Shown here piece after piece: positions 22,491 through 34,170 of a stretch of 64,000 nt of DNA. The position numbers were made by a program, and so were the translations under genes. The notes under the pieces were generated by a model, which was given only the letters and a program-made list of their open reading frames with translations, ran no database searches and was not told the origin of the DNA. Numbering within the stretch: the first letter of the stretch is position 1; every line of letters begins with the position of its first letter. The stretch comes from Puccinia triticina (taxonomy: Eukaryota > Basidiomycota > Pucciniomycetes > Pucciniales > Pucciniaceae): positions 2,790,001 through 2,854,000 of the forward strand of contig NC_070562.1 of NCBI RefSeq assembly GCF_026914185.1, read 5' to 3'.

Positions 22491-24604
22491 CTTCATCATA
22501 CACCCACACGCGCTACAAACTCAACAGAAAGAAGAAACAAACGAAAAGGACAAAACCAACAGAACTCAGACAAAACCAACCCACCACATAGCCAAACCAT
22601 CCAACACGCGCAGGGAAGAAACAAAACAAAACAAAAAGAACAAGAAGAAAAGAAAAGAGAGAGAAGAAGGAGACAGAATAAGAAGACCGCACTACATAGG
22701 AAGAAAGGGTTCATGTGCACCATAGCGCACTTGAGAGTTGATCCTCCACGCGCCGCGCCATTTTGAGAACTGACTACGCCTGTACCAAATTGAACACCAC
22801 GACGTGCACGTTTGTGGGCACATTGTCCATCACAAAACAACATTGTGCCACACTGAGTGCCCCCACAGAACCAGGGGATTCAGAGAATCCTTGAAAAATT
22901 TTACTTGTTTTTCATACATCTGTACATAAATCTCTTTGAGGATATTTTCTGAAGTCATTCAAAAACCCCGTGCAATCTGAGGTCCCCCTGGACTTGTCCC
23001 AGAATTTGAACTCCCTGGGGAAAAACTTGAGCAGCTGAAGAATATTTCACACAAATTTACACATGCATGGTGGTGTGTCACATTTTTCATCACTGAGCCA
23101 ACTGACACCAAGCTGAGTGTGCATGCAGCACCACAAGCTTATGTGGACCCTTCAAAAATTGCACGTAATTTTCAGCAATATGTATAAATATAATTTTAGG
23201 GAGATTTTATGAAGTCATGTCCAACTCCAAGTTAATATGAGGCTTTTCCCATGGACTTTTCCCAGAGATTCAGCTATGTTTTGAAAAACTTCAGCAACTA
23301 AAGAATTTTTCACACAAATGTACATGTGCATGTTTTTGTGACACTAACATACATAAAGATTTTTGGAATTTATGATAAACACATGATAAATCCAAATATA
23401 TCATTCCTGTGAAAAACCTCTTTTTTCTGCAAAGTATTTGATATTGCTTTGCAAGACAGTTTGAAATGTGTTCTCAAATAGTTCCAATAATACATAGAGT
23501 CAAGTTTGGGCTTGTTTTCAATCAAATTCAACCCTTTTTCAGCATTCCTTCAGCTCAATTGAGCATCATCTCAACATGAATTCATCATGACTTCAGCGTG
23601 TCTTGAGGTTAATATTCCAGGATATATCTAACAGGGTTCCTAAACAATATTGTGCAATGGCACTTGCACGCAAGTGCCAAGCAAACTCCCATGGTGGAAA
23701 TATGACAATTCAAGTGGGCCTTACACATCATTCTACCCAGTCTGTACTTGTTGTTGATCTGAAAGAGGACCAGCCTGCAATATGTAACAACATTTCACGC
23801 GTTGAGAGACTCCTGTCCGTACAAGCGGAGGCAGTCGTGTGAGGGGATGGGTGCTGTTTAGGCTGCCCTCGTGGCTGGGTGGTCCGTGGTGATGAGCGCT
23901 GAAAATGGGGGGGATCAGGGATAGCTATTGGGTTTTGGGTGGTTTTGAGAAGTTCGCCGGGGGTTTGGATCCTCGGCGGCGGTTGTTTTGTTTGAGGGGA
24001 AGGGAGATGTGATCTTAAGGAAGAGGAAGGAAAAAGATCCGGAAAACTCTGATGAAGGATGATCGGCGGGCGGAGCCCGTAAGTTGAAACTCTGAAGATA
24101 GGATCTATAAGCTCAGTGATGGTCCGTATTCCGGGGATCAGAATGCCATGGCCACCCATCATCCAAGTTCGAGCTGAACTTGGACTCCGGGCGACATGTC
24201 ACATACATTTCATCACATCCTCCGCGCGCTACACGCGCACACACTCACAACAAACAAGATAAAAAAGAAGAAAGGAAACAACACAAGGGAAAATTAAGGA
24301 AAACACAGCGTGATGAGTCAGGAAGAAAAGAACCAGAGGGAGGAAAATAAAAAGAGGAAAGAGAAAACAGAAAACACTCAAGACAGGCAGAACAAACAGA
24401 AGAGAAAGAAATCAGAAACAAACAAGGAAATAAACCCACATCAGGCGCTGTGTTAGGACCAAGAAAGCTGAAGAGGCATGGGGAACTGAGAAGGAAGGGA
24501 GATGGGAAAATGGACAGAAGGAAAAGGAGAGATAGGGGAGCCAGTTGAAGGTGGAAATGTGATGAGAAGAGATCTTGAGGCCTGGGGAGTCGGGACTGCA
24601 CCAT

Positions 24605-24724
24605 AACTTTCATTGAGTCGCAAGACCCAATGACGGATTACCTAATCAACTTTCATTGAGTCGCGGGACCCAATGACGGATTACCTAATCAACTTTCATT
24701 GAGTCGCGGGACCCAATGACGGAT
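24605..24724. repeat. Tandem repeat of about 46 bp, 2.6 copies, each with a hairpin
   Basis: Unit: AACTTTCATTGAGTCGCGGG then ACCCAATGACGGATTACCTAATC. Each contains CATTGaGTC...GACcCAATG, which can pair. The copies differ at a couple of bases only. Confidence 0.85.
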
Positions 24725-26807
24725 TTCTGTCCACCCCAGCGTGGAAATTGAGTCTTGGGAAGTGAAAATAAACTTGAGTCTTGATGATCCTGCTGGCGGC
24801 GGTGATGCTCCTGAATAGCTGGCCACGAGAGGGGCCACCACAGCGTGCACATGAGGGAAAATTAGCAAAGTGAAAACAATGAACACCTTCATGAGCATGT
24901 GAATAATATGAATTGAACCCCAAGAAATCATTCCAATCAACAAACAGGTCAAAATGAGTTATGATTTAACTGTGGCCATAGTGACTTAGTGGTTTCAAAA
25001 GTGTTCTGATTGAGTTCCAGTTGAGTTCTGCATATTTGTGGATGAGTTCAAGCATTTTTCATTGTTTCTAATTACACTAATTTCACCAAAAGCATCCAGC
25101 ACAGTTCTGGAAGAAGGGTGTGGCATGGAACTCTCTGGAGAGTGCATCAAAATCACCCCTGGTGGATGAGAGGGTGAAAAGGGAAGGGCTGAAACCAAAA
25201 AGGACAAGGGGTAACCAAGATGGGATCTCTATATTTATTAAATGTGTGGCTACTTCCAAAATGGGGTTGTTATGCTGGATTGGGAAGATAGGAAAATATG
25301 ATGAATATCCAGGGTCTTCCCTAATAGTATATCTCTGTCTGATGGGTGACTTTCTCCCACTTGTTCCTAGATGGGTTCTTGAGAAATATTTGGTGTAGGT
25401 GGGGAAAAAAGGGTAGAGAAGGAATGGGGGCCTGTACTTGAGTGTGATTTTTCCTGGTCTTGATGCCTGAGAGAGGTGGGGCCTTGAGTAGTCCAGAATG
25501 GTTTATAGTGAGGGGAAAAAGCCTTTGATTTTGGTGCCATATTCAGGATTGGCTTACCACACTGTTGCCATTGAAACTCCCCTGTGGCTTTAAAGTTCCC
25601 AGGTTGGGGAGCATGAAGGACAAACACACCCAAAGTCAGATCTATTTACACCTTTCACCTCTTGTCCCCTCAATATTGGATGGCTGCCAAAACACCATCC
25701 CCTCCTTGAACTATTTTTTCTGTTTTGCCTCATTTGTCTGCTGTTTGTAGACATTGAGCTGAATCCGATCAACTGGCTGATATATTCTAATTTCCCCTGT
25801 TTCAAATGTACCGGTTGAGATATTACCTGTGTTTTAACTCACCCCAATTAAGTAATTATTGACTTCATGTGTGGGTGGAAAGCTTTTTGGTAAACTTCTT
25901 GGTACAACCCTGACTTTAACAAATACCATGATGAATTATGGGTTATGGTTATGTTGAATTCTAAATTAATGCTTCTTATTTTGGTTGATCTTTTATATTT
26001 GATTGGCCATTGGGATTCTAATTAATTGAGATGAGATAATGTGATCTGCATGGCTATGACATATTTTTGTATTTTGTTGTCATTGGGATTGTCATCCTCT
26101 TTTGGTTGTGTTTTCCCCTCCAAAATTTGTGTTCCCTCTTTCTTTTCTTTCTCATCAAGATATTCTATGTCAATGAGTTCCCCAAGAAAACTTATATGAT
26201 AAATCTGAGAAATCCATCTACATATAACTAAAGAAATGGCCTCTGGGGGCCAAACAAACCAGTACAAATACCTGTCATGCGAGTAACGCCGGCGTTGGTA
26301 TGCAAGTAACGCCGGCGTCAATAATTTTTTGTATTAACCGCGTCCGTTCAATGCAGAGTCTTGCAGAGTCTGTTCCCTCTGAATTGACTCCGCTTGAACG
26401 GACTCCTGGTGCGACTCTCTGAAAGGATTTGGTAAGAGTTTGCTCTTCTGCTTGAACAGACCAGCAACTCCAGAGTCATGTTGTCAAGTCTGTTCAAGCA
26501 GACTCATCAAGCGGACTTGGTGATCAAATTTCACCAATTCTGCTCAACCATATTGCTTGAATGGACTCTTATCACACATCAATAATCCAGCCCGCTCAAG
26601 CAGATTGCTCAAACGGACTCTTACAGACACCATTTCCATTCAAGCAATGTTAAACTGATAATTGATCTGCATGAATTCAGTAATCATAACACCTACATCA
26701 TTCCCCTCATCATATATGCTTGACAATCCCATCATCATCAACTTTCACACTCTCTTCATTCTCAACAATCCCATTATAATCAATTCTCGCCCTCCCATCA
26801 TTACCAG
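24725..26807. other. No gene recognised
   Basis: Only short frames without resemblance. 26280-26330 has a doubled AGTAACGCCGGCGT motif and 26340-26650 has several inverted and direct copies around TTGAACGGACTC and TTCAAGCAGACTC, probably another decayed repeat element. Confidence 0.45.
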
Positions 26808-27023
26808 CACTGCCAGCATATTTGGCTGGGATGAATTCATCCCAGTTTAACTGGGATGCACTCAACCAATTTAAAATGGGTTGATCTCATCCAATGAAAT
26901 ATAAACCCAAGGGGGGTACCTTGGATTTATATTTCATCAGTTGAGATCAACCAAGTTTAAATTGGTTGATTTCATCCCAGTTTAACTGGGATAACCTCAA
27001 CCCAGCTAATTATGCTGGCAGTG
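26808..27023. mobile_element. Miniature inverted-repeat element with CAG duplication
   Basis: A 216-bp element bounded by CACTGCCAGCATA and its inverted form TATGCTGGCAGTG. It is flanked by CAG at 26805-26807 and 27024-27026. The interior contains nested inverted blocks (CCCAGTTTAACTGGG occurs twice, itself a palindrome). Sister copy at 18230-18424. Confidence 0.8.
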
Positions 27024-28032
27024 CAGCAATATTCACATTCCCATGTTCTTTTTCTCTGTGGCAGGAGCACCAACATTCTATTTATCAGCCTCACAACAAT
27101 CAATTAATCCAAATCATGAGTGGCCTTCATCCCCAAATTTCCATCAACATTGACAACAGACCCCCGCATACACAGTATCATCAAAATCATGAATCTCCTG
27201 ACAATTTCAATTGTCAAGCACAAAACCAATCTAAACACAGTATCATCTAAATCATGAATTTTCTTACAATTTCAATCCTCAACCACAAAACCAATCTGAA
27301 CACAACTCACACAAATCTCCATCCCAGCATGGAAATAACAATCATGGCAACCACACCTCCAGGTTGTCTATTTTTAACTTGCTCAACTCCCAGAGTGCTT
27401 CACCAAGAAATATGCAGAGTCCATTTCAAACTTATGAATATTCTTCAAATCTATCCCCTGTGCAAATACCCGCAAACTGGAATGACCCACCTGAAATTGA
27501 TATGGGCCTTATTCAGGAACAAATTGATTCAAGTTTATCTCAAGAGCAGGATTTTTAAATGATCCTCCTGCTGGAAATTTGGTTGAACATGATTTCACAG
27601 GTAACCATTCCTTTGGAAATATTCCAAGAATCATGTAAACAGACCAAATGCATGGTGTTGGACTGAGCCTGCTGGGTTCAGGCCAGAAACTTTGAGGGCA
27701 GTGAGATGTTGTGTGAAGTGTCAAGCCATAATCTTCACAGGATAAGCAAACTAACTTTGCTGCCACCAAGGCAGGATCACTTTATAAAAACCACCCCCAC
27801 CCCCTGAATTGCTTCAGATCTTATATCAACCCAATATACCTGAGGGAAATCAACTCATTCTATCCATCCGCTTGATAAATAGCAACTTCACATTCACATC
27901 TCTTGGAGTCGATGCCTCAACCAGAGATGTACTCAACAATCAAGGTGAAGGTATCCATACATTCAAGGTGAAGGGTACAATCCACCATAGCATTGGAAGT
28001 TTGCTTCCACTTTCACAGGAATTCCCCAAATT

Positions 28033-28962
28033 TAGAGATGGCAAACAGGTACCCGCGCGGCGGTACCCGGCACCTGCCGGCGGGTACTCATCAGGGTCGC
28101 GGGTACCGCCGCCGCGGGTGCCAAGTACGGGTACGGGTGTTGGTTTTTGTGGGATTTTTAGGCGGGTACCCGGGTACCGCCGCTTGATACCCGCCAATAC
28201 TGCTACCTATTTTCCGCTGTGTATGTCCCTGACCCCCTTCTGGACTTGTCTCCTGCAAGTCCTGTGTGATATCCCCGGCTGCAGTGCCACCAGCTCGCCC
28301 ACCAGCCCGCCAAGAGGGATTCCTCTTGGCGAGCAGGTATACACACACCAGCTCGCCGAGAGTTCGGAGAGCTGGTGTACCCACACCAGCTCGCCGAGAG
28401 TTTGGAGAGCTGGTGTACCCACACCAGCTCGCCGAGAGGTCGGAGAGCTGGTGTACACACAACAGCTCGCCGAGAGGTCGGAGAGCTGGTGTACACACAA
28501 CAGCTCGCCGAGAGTTCGGAAAGCTGGTGTACACACACCATGACCGGCTCGCCGAGAGGGATTCCTCTTGGCGAGCACTGGTATACACACACCAGCTCGC
28601 CGAGAGGGATCCCTCTCGGCGAGCAGGTATACACCCACCATCTTGCCAAGAGGAATGCCTCTCGGCAAGCTGGTGTGTGTATACCAGTGCTCGCCGAGAA
28701 GCAGGTATAAATCCTCCCTCGGCGGCAGGTATACTGATACCAGCTTGCAGAAGCCCGAGAGGGATCCCTGAGAGGGATCCCTCTCGCCGAGCAGGCACAT
28801 ATCTACAAAAAACAACTTGGCGGGTACCGCTGGTACCCGCCAGAAAGACCCGGGTACCGCCGCCGCGGGTGCCAAGTACGGGTACGGGTATCTGTTTTGG
28901 GCCAAAAAAGCAGGTGGTGCCCGGACACGCGGCGGGTACCCGGGTACCAATTGCCATCTCTA
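28033..28962. mobile_element. hAT-like hairpin-array element inside the Helitron relic
   Basis: Ends TAGAGATGGCAA / TTGCCATCTCTA inverted, with GGGTACC-rich subterminal parts that are themselves inverted copies (28046-28130 and 28815-28945 share GGGTACCGCCGCCGCGGGTG in one orientation, so part of the subterminal sequence is also directly repeated). The Helitron reading frame continues across the insert when one AAATT is removed, so AAATT is duplicated at the junctions; the 8 bp expected for hAT is not cleanly preserved. The interior 28290-28790 is an array of 32-36-bp units based on CAGCTCGCCGAGAG and CTCTCGGCGAGC. Confidence 0.8.
28290..28790. repeat. Hairpin-unit array, CAGCTCGCCGAGAG type
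   Basis: Eight or more units of the type CAGCTCGCCGAGAGTTCGGA followed by GAGCTGGTGTACACACA. The first half and the second half of many units are complementary (CAGCTC...GAGCTGG, AGGGATTCCTCTTGGCGAG). It gives long overlapping open frames on both strands that should not be taken as genes. Confidence 0.85.
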
Positions 28963-29540
28963 AAATTCTTACAGCTGGACATATATGACACAGAAAATGA
29001 GTTTGAAAACCACAGAGTTCATGGTCAAGATCTACTTCCGGGACTTATGCAAAGAATCTAAACAATCCTTCACCATTAATATCCTCTCATGCAACAGTTT
29101 GAATTTGTTCCATCTGAAATAAATCCAATTCACTCAATGAGGCTTACTGATAATGCTACAAATGTGGATCAAAGAGTTTACAAACTCCTAACAGGTGACC
29201 AAATTGCTTAATAATAATGCTCAGGAACCTTGATTGGACAATGGGACTTTGTAATGGAACCAGGTTGGGCCCAAATGTGATTTACACAAGAGTTGTATCA
29301 GGTAACAGAGTTAATGATTCTGTTCCCATCCCTCAGAGTCACATTCCTTCCAATCTGACCCAGATAAGTCTGGAGCTGTCTGGACTGCCTTTCAAGCTCA
29401 TACACAAGAAATTTCCTGTCAATCTGGCCTCCTCCCTCACAATCAATAAATCTCAAGGTCAAAAAATTGGTAATTTTGGTATTGTACTTCATGAACCTGT
29501 GTTTTGCATTGTCAAGAAGCAAGTCAAGCCAAACTACTAA

Positions 29541-30063
29541 GGTTGTGATTCCACAGCCTGAAAGTGGCCAGCCTTCATAATAAACTTCAAAAATTGTTTA
29601 AAAGGAATTTCTCTCACATTTTCAGAGTTTTTGAGTATCTCTCATCACCATTTTTCCAAATATTTACTTTTTCAGTAACAAATTTTGTGTCTTTTCCCAA
29701 AATAAAATGCCCTTATTTCACCCAGTTTTCACTTGAAATTTTGTTTTTTGACCTGTTTTTCAGTTGAAATTTGGTTTCTCCTTTGACTGAATGCATAGTC
29801 ACCCTGAAATTGCATCATGAAAATTTTATGTCATACCCTTTGCTCTGTCCCATTCCCTTTTGGGCCTTTCACATCCTGTGACTTTCACACCCCCTGTAAC
29901 CCCAAATTTGGGGGCTATGCCCTTGCTGTAATTTACAAACCCCTATGACTTTAACACCCCCTGGAACCCCAAATTTGGGGGCTTCCCCTTGTTCTCTATA
30001 CTATTATAAATCATAATCATTTAAGCTTGAGTTTCAATCACAATTTGTGATAGAACTACACGC
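29541..30063. other. No gene recognised; 3' flank of the Helitron relic
   Basis: AT-rich. 29870-29990 contains a doubled block (CCCCCTGTAACCCCAAATTT and CCCCCTGGAACCCCAAATTT) about 63 bp apart. The last 4 bases (ACGC, 30060-30063) are the target duplication of the following retrotransposon. Confidence 0.5.
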
Positions 30064-30864
30064 TGTGGTAGACGGAAAAGTGAAAAATCAAAAGTTTTTT
30101 CTCATACAGATATTTACTCACAATACAAGATAACATCAAACAGACCTCATAAATGGATTCTACGGCCAATTTTACCCCTAGTCACCACTGGAAGCATCAC
30201 CTGAACCCCGCTGGATTGGAACCTACACTTCTTTGGACACTGGACACCCATCACACGTTCAACATACCCAGTCACCAGCCTGTCACCAGCCTCAAGTCAA
30301 GGATCACAGTATTATGCTTATACACATCACCGGATACAAACATACATCTCCCCATCAGACTACAGTCATTACATATTATCAAGTACTCTTCTATTTCCAT
30401 ATTATGATGTCATCACACACTGACTCTGCAGCCTCAGAATTCATTTATGCACCCCCTGCATCCACCTGTCAACTCATGCAGTCTACTGTCACTTTACGCA
30501 GCCTTCATGCGGCCCTACTGCATTCTTATGACATCATTTATGTACCCCTGACACATTATGACATCATTTGTATCTACTCCCACCAGCTAAAATCCCTCAC
30601 ACTGTTGTCTAGATTAGTTGAAACCCTAACCCACAAGCCCTCTGGGGCTCCACTTTTGTCTATACAAGGAGCTCTCTCCTCCCCAGTTGTCAGCTCCTCA
30701 GTTCATTACTCACCAATCACAGTCACCCCAACATTTACAGTTACAGCCTTATATATACTTAACAACCTACATACATAACAACCCTTACATTAACAATAAA
30801 CAACAAATTATTCAGTGTCATCAACAAGCTCATCTTGAACCAACCAACCCTATCACTTCATTAA

Positions 30865-30896
<32 letters not shown>

Positions 30897-30986
30897 ATCT
30901 GATAGTATAGAAGGGCAGAGTTTGCACCTCCATCATCCCCTTCTCCATTCAGCAAAAGGTTCTCAGGAACACTTTTGAGTCTTACA
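30064..30986 (+). repeat. 5' LTR of the outer retrotransposon (923 bp)
   Basis: Matches the 3' LTR except for a 15-bp tract (CCCAGTTGTCAGCTC region near 30685) present only here and two single-base changes that I could see. An 84-codon frame (30153-30407) is identical in both LTRs but resembles no protein. Confidence 0.95.
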
Positions 30987-31262
30987 AGGGAGTCCCCAAC
31001 GTGATAGGATAACTTTGTTCGATCGACAACGGATAATCGATTTCAACCATATAACCTAAAGAACCATCGTCTACGGATCTCAACTTCGAGCGGCGAGAGG
31101 AATCAAATTCATCAACAAAACCATATACTCAACGGCATATTCAGTTATTCTGTTGAACAACTAGTCAAGTTTTAAAACCATCCAACAAAACAATTACAAA
31201 CCTCTGAAAAAGGAACGAACTTACTACCATTCTGAGCCGAGACTCTTGAAGAAGCAGGCCAA

Positions 31263-31414
31263 CTTATTTTCGAGAAGACGGGACAAGACCCTAAGTAGCT
31301 GGATAAGTTAGGACACTGTTAAAAAGACCTTTGGAACTACTCGAGGAGCAGACCGATTTATTTTCGAGAAGACGGGAAAGAGACCCTAAGTAGCTGGATA
31401 AATCAGTGGACTGT
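31263..31414 (+). repeat. Doubled block in the retrotransposon leader
   Basis: Two copies of a block of about 55 bp, TTATTTTCGAGAAGACGGGA ... CTAAGTAGCTGGATAA, at 31268-31320 and 31357-31414, lie between the 5' LTR and gag. They may form part of a packaging or translation-control leader; this is inference. Confidence 0.85.
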
Positions 31415-31587
31415 TCTACAGTACTTCCCAGATTGATAAGTAATTTTTTTTTTTTTTAAGAAAGAACACCCCCAAATTGCCCTGGTAAAGAAACCAGAGA
31501 CCAGAGATTATTGTTTCTTTTTCAGAGCACAGTAACAGTTAGCAGAGGATCGTCACATCACAAAACTAGGAATCAAGAAGAATCAAC

Positions 31588-34104
31588 ATGAGTTTACCAT
31601 TTAGTACATTGGAATTGGACGGCGGATTTGCTCCCTCCACCCCTTTTAGAAACAGGCCTGCAGACGGTACTACGGGTTTACTGTGGACAAACGATACACC
31701 ACACAATCCCCCTCCGCCGCCTAGGAAAGATAAAGGAAAAGGACCAGAAAATCAGTTCAGAGAACATATGGACAAAGAATTATCAGACTCCGAAGAGACT
31801 CCACAACACCAACATATCCCACCTTGTCATAACACCCCGCGTCAACAGCAGCCATCGGGGTACGGGATCCACAACACAGAAAATGTTCAAGAAAATATGT
31901 ACCAGCCTCAAAGACAACAACAAACACAAGCCGGAATACCAGTCCAACAGCCTTACCCGGTTTACCCACAGCAGATGTATTGCCAACCTCAGCCATCGAT
32001 TCCAGCTAGACCAGTTATCATCAAGGACCCAGGACTTTTCTACGATGGGAAACAATTTATGAAGTTTTTATTACGATTCGAGAGGATTGCAAATGCTTTT
32101 GGAGCCACGGATCACGATAAAGCTGCCCAGATTTTACGATTTATTCGGACAGAAGAACTGAAGTGCGAACTCGAGGAAATGGACGGATACAATGATTACG
32201 ATTGGAAGAAACTACAAGCCAATATGGTCAAAACCTGGGGCGAGTTAGACAATACCATCATGTATACCACCGATGACCTCATAAAACTAGCCAAACAACA
32301 ATCCAAGTCTGGAATTGCAACCCATTGAGAGTACAAGGAATATCTTGGCAAATTCACCACAATCCTTAAGTACCTAGTCAAAAACAAACACGTCAGTAAG
32401 AAAGACGAAGCTGGCGGACTGTTCTTAAGCGCCTTCCCAATAGAAAGCCAAAGGAATGTCAAGCAAATTCTAGTCAGTAAGGATCAACTTCCAAAAGCTA
32501 AGGATGGCAGTAATAAGGCACCGAAATGGGAAGACTTGATAGCGGCAGCGGAAACCAAAGTTTGTGTGGACGATAGCGTATATACCAATTTCTCAAGTTT
32601 TTCTGAGTCAAACCGCACAATGCAGAAGGAATTGGATCAGAAGAAAGGTGACGGCAAACGACGTGAGCAGATGCTAAAAGAAACCCCGAATGAGAAAACG
32701 GTGGACCAAAAGTTCCAGGACATGCAACAAGAATTAGCCACGCTCAAAAACCAGCTTCGGGGCAATCAACCCGCAAACTACAATAGACAAGGTCCCTCAG
32801 ACAAACAGGAATTTTCGCGAGGAACACCTCGGCCAACCACTCCCCAATACGAGAATCAATCTTGTTTCTATTGTTCACGAGATGGTCACTTAACATATTG
32901 ATGCCCGGAATTGGCAAAGGATGAAGATCAGGGATTAGTAAGCCGTTGCGGTAGAGACTACTTCCTGCCAGATGGACAACAAATACCATTTGTACCTTCA
33001 AGACCAATACAAACGGTGGTTGCAGGGGCATCAGCGGACCCACAGATGCAAGAAGCAATCAAAAATCTGGCGGAATCACGACAGCGAGGAAATGGTAACA
33101 CCCCGGTTATGAAGACCTCAGTACAAACCATCCATTGGAGCCCTCCTACCTTAGGCGTGGAAAACTTCATGAGATCTCATCCTGTCACTAGGTCAGAAGC
33201 TCAAAAGGGCCGACGCGAAGTTAGGATCCAGGAACCAGAAAGAGAAGCCATGGATATCGATCATGAAGAAGAAGTGGACAGATCATCGAAAGAAACTCCG
33301 AAAAAGGCGCCTGAGAAAGTCTGGAGCCGGGAACGAGTACCGACAATCCTGAAGAGAGACTCACCAGAGGAAGTTCTACTACAGGACTTGGACAACGTCA
33401 AGATTCCCACAACGTTTGCACAACTCACTACAATATTGCCTTCATACACAGAACAGATCATAGCAAAATTACAGGGACGTCTGTCAGGCAAGAATACCTC
33501 CACCACCTACATCGCAACTGAAGCAGCCAAAGTAGCTGCACCAATGACCACCTTACCAGAGGAAGAAGGACCTTCAGATCCATGCTACTACAGTTGTGCC
33601 CTGGGATACGTAACCGCGCAAGTTGGGGGAGAAAAAGTCGACTTTATGGTGGATTCCGGTTCTATGGTCAACGTCATACCCCGATCAGTAGCGGAGGACT
33701 TGGAGCTAGAATCTGTGATGGTGAACATACCCATGCAAGGTGTTGGTGGAGCCAGATGCGACATTACCGGCGTAGTCAAGAACTGCCCAATACAGATCGG
33801 CCGATTCTCCGGACCCGCTCACCTCTTTATATCACCAAAGGCTCAAGATTGTATTTTAGGGCGACCTTTTCTATTTGATTACGATTGCACTTTAGAATAC
33901 CACGAAACAGGGGAGACTCTCACGTTTCAAGGAAACAAGGGTTGGCGAATTTCAGTACCATTGGCTCGAACTGGACAAGGACAAGGATGGGATAATCGAA
34001 AAGATCTCAGTACCAATAGTGTGAAATCGGCTCCAACATCTGAACCTAGCAATAATGAAGAACACCGAATGTTTAAGAAGAAACAAAATCAGCATTTTTT
34101 ATAA
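31588..34104 (+). pseudogene. gag-protease of the outer retrotransposon, two in-frame TGA codons
   Basis: One frame from ATG 31588 to TAA 34104, interrupted only by TGA at 32326-32328 and 32899-32901. Capsid-like part: FYDGKQFMKFLLRFERIANA near codon 150. Nucleocapsid zinc knuckle CFYCSRDGHLTY-stop-C: the stop sits just before the last Cys. A retropepsin-like domain follows (GGEKVDFMVDSGSMVNVIPR with the catalytic DSG, and later DCILGRPFLFDYDC). Both stops would arise from CGA (Arg) by one C-to-T change, and Arg suits the zinc knuckle. The frame passes into pol by a -1 shift at its very end. Acts in particle assembly and polyprotein cleavage. Confidence 0.85.
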
Positions 34105-34170
34105 CTACCGGCGTTCAAATAGGGAATAACTTGCTTCAGCTAGTCGAACGGGTTATATCTCGAGCGCCGG
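34095..34170 (+). promoter_or_regulatory. -1 ribosomal frameshift signal, outer gag/pol
   Basis: The heptamer T-TTT-TTA at 34095-34101 is in the correct gag phase (codons CAT TTT TTA) and is followed at once by the gag stop TAA (34102-34104). A -1 slip leads straight into the open pol frame, which has no ATG nearby. Six bases further, CCGGCG at 34108-34113 can pair with CGCCGG at 34165-34170 as a weak stimulatory stem. The same heptamer class is used by several retroviruses. Confidence 0.75.

Larger units (their letters stand above)
20742..23696. mobile_element. Candidate 3-kb element with 38-bp inverted ends
   Basis: The ends CACCATGGGAGTTTGCT... at 20742-20781 and the complement at 23657-23696 differ at only a few bases and include the inner palindrome GCACTTGTGTGCAAGTGC. 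GAA flanks both ends (20739-20741 and 23697-23699), which may be a 3-bp target duplication. The interior holds the hAT-like remnant at 20950 and GC-rich blocks at 22020-22500; no transposase frame is recognised. It may be a composite or a chance pair of two short palindromic repeats. Confidence 0.4.
27640..29540 (+). pseudogene. Helitron replicase/helicase relic, split by a hAT-like insert
   Basis: The pieces follow the order of a Helitron Rep-helicase: a Cys-rich segment (LRAVRCCVKCQAIIFTG, near 27690), the Helitron-like N domain (FTFTSLGVDASTRDV, HTFKVKGTIHHSIGSLLP, at 27880-28032), then, after the insert at 28033-28962, its continuation QLDIYDTENEFENHRVHGQD, and at 29217-29540 the end of the PIF1-type helicase (LRNLDWTMGLCNGTRLGPNV, LPFKLIHKKFPVNLASSLTI and the motif NKSQGQKI). 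The Rep relaxase part and the helicase Walker motifs are missing, and stops and shifts are frequent, so this is a decayed internal-deletion copy. Helitron ends were not identified. Confidence 0.8.

Noticed and set aside
28091..28988. Long frames of 240-290 codons on both strands
   Set aside because: They are created by the CTCGCCGAGAG array; equally long frames on both strands show absence of coding constraint.
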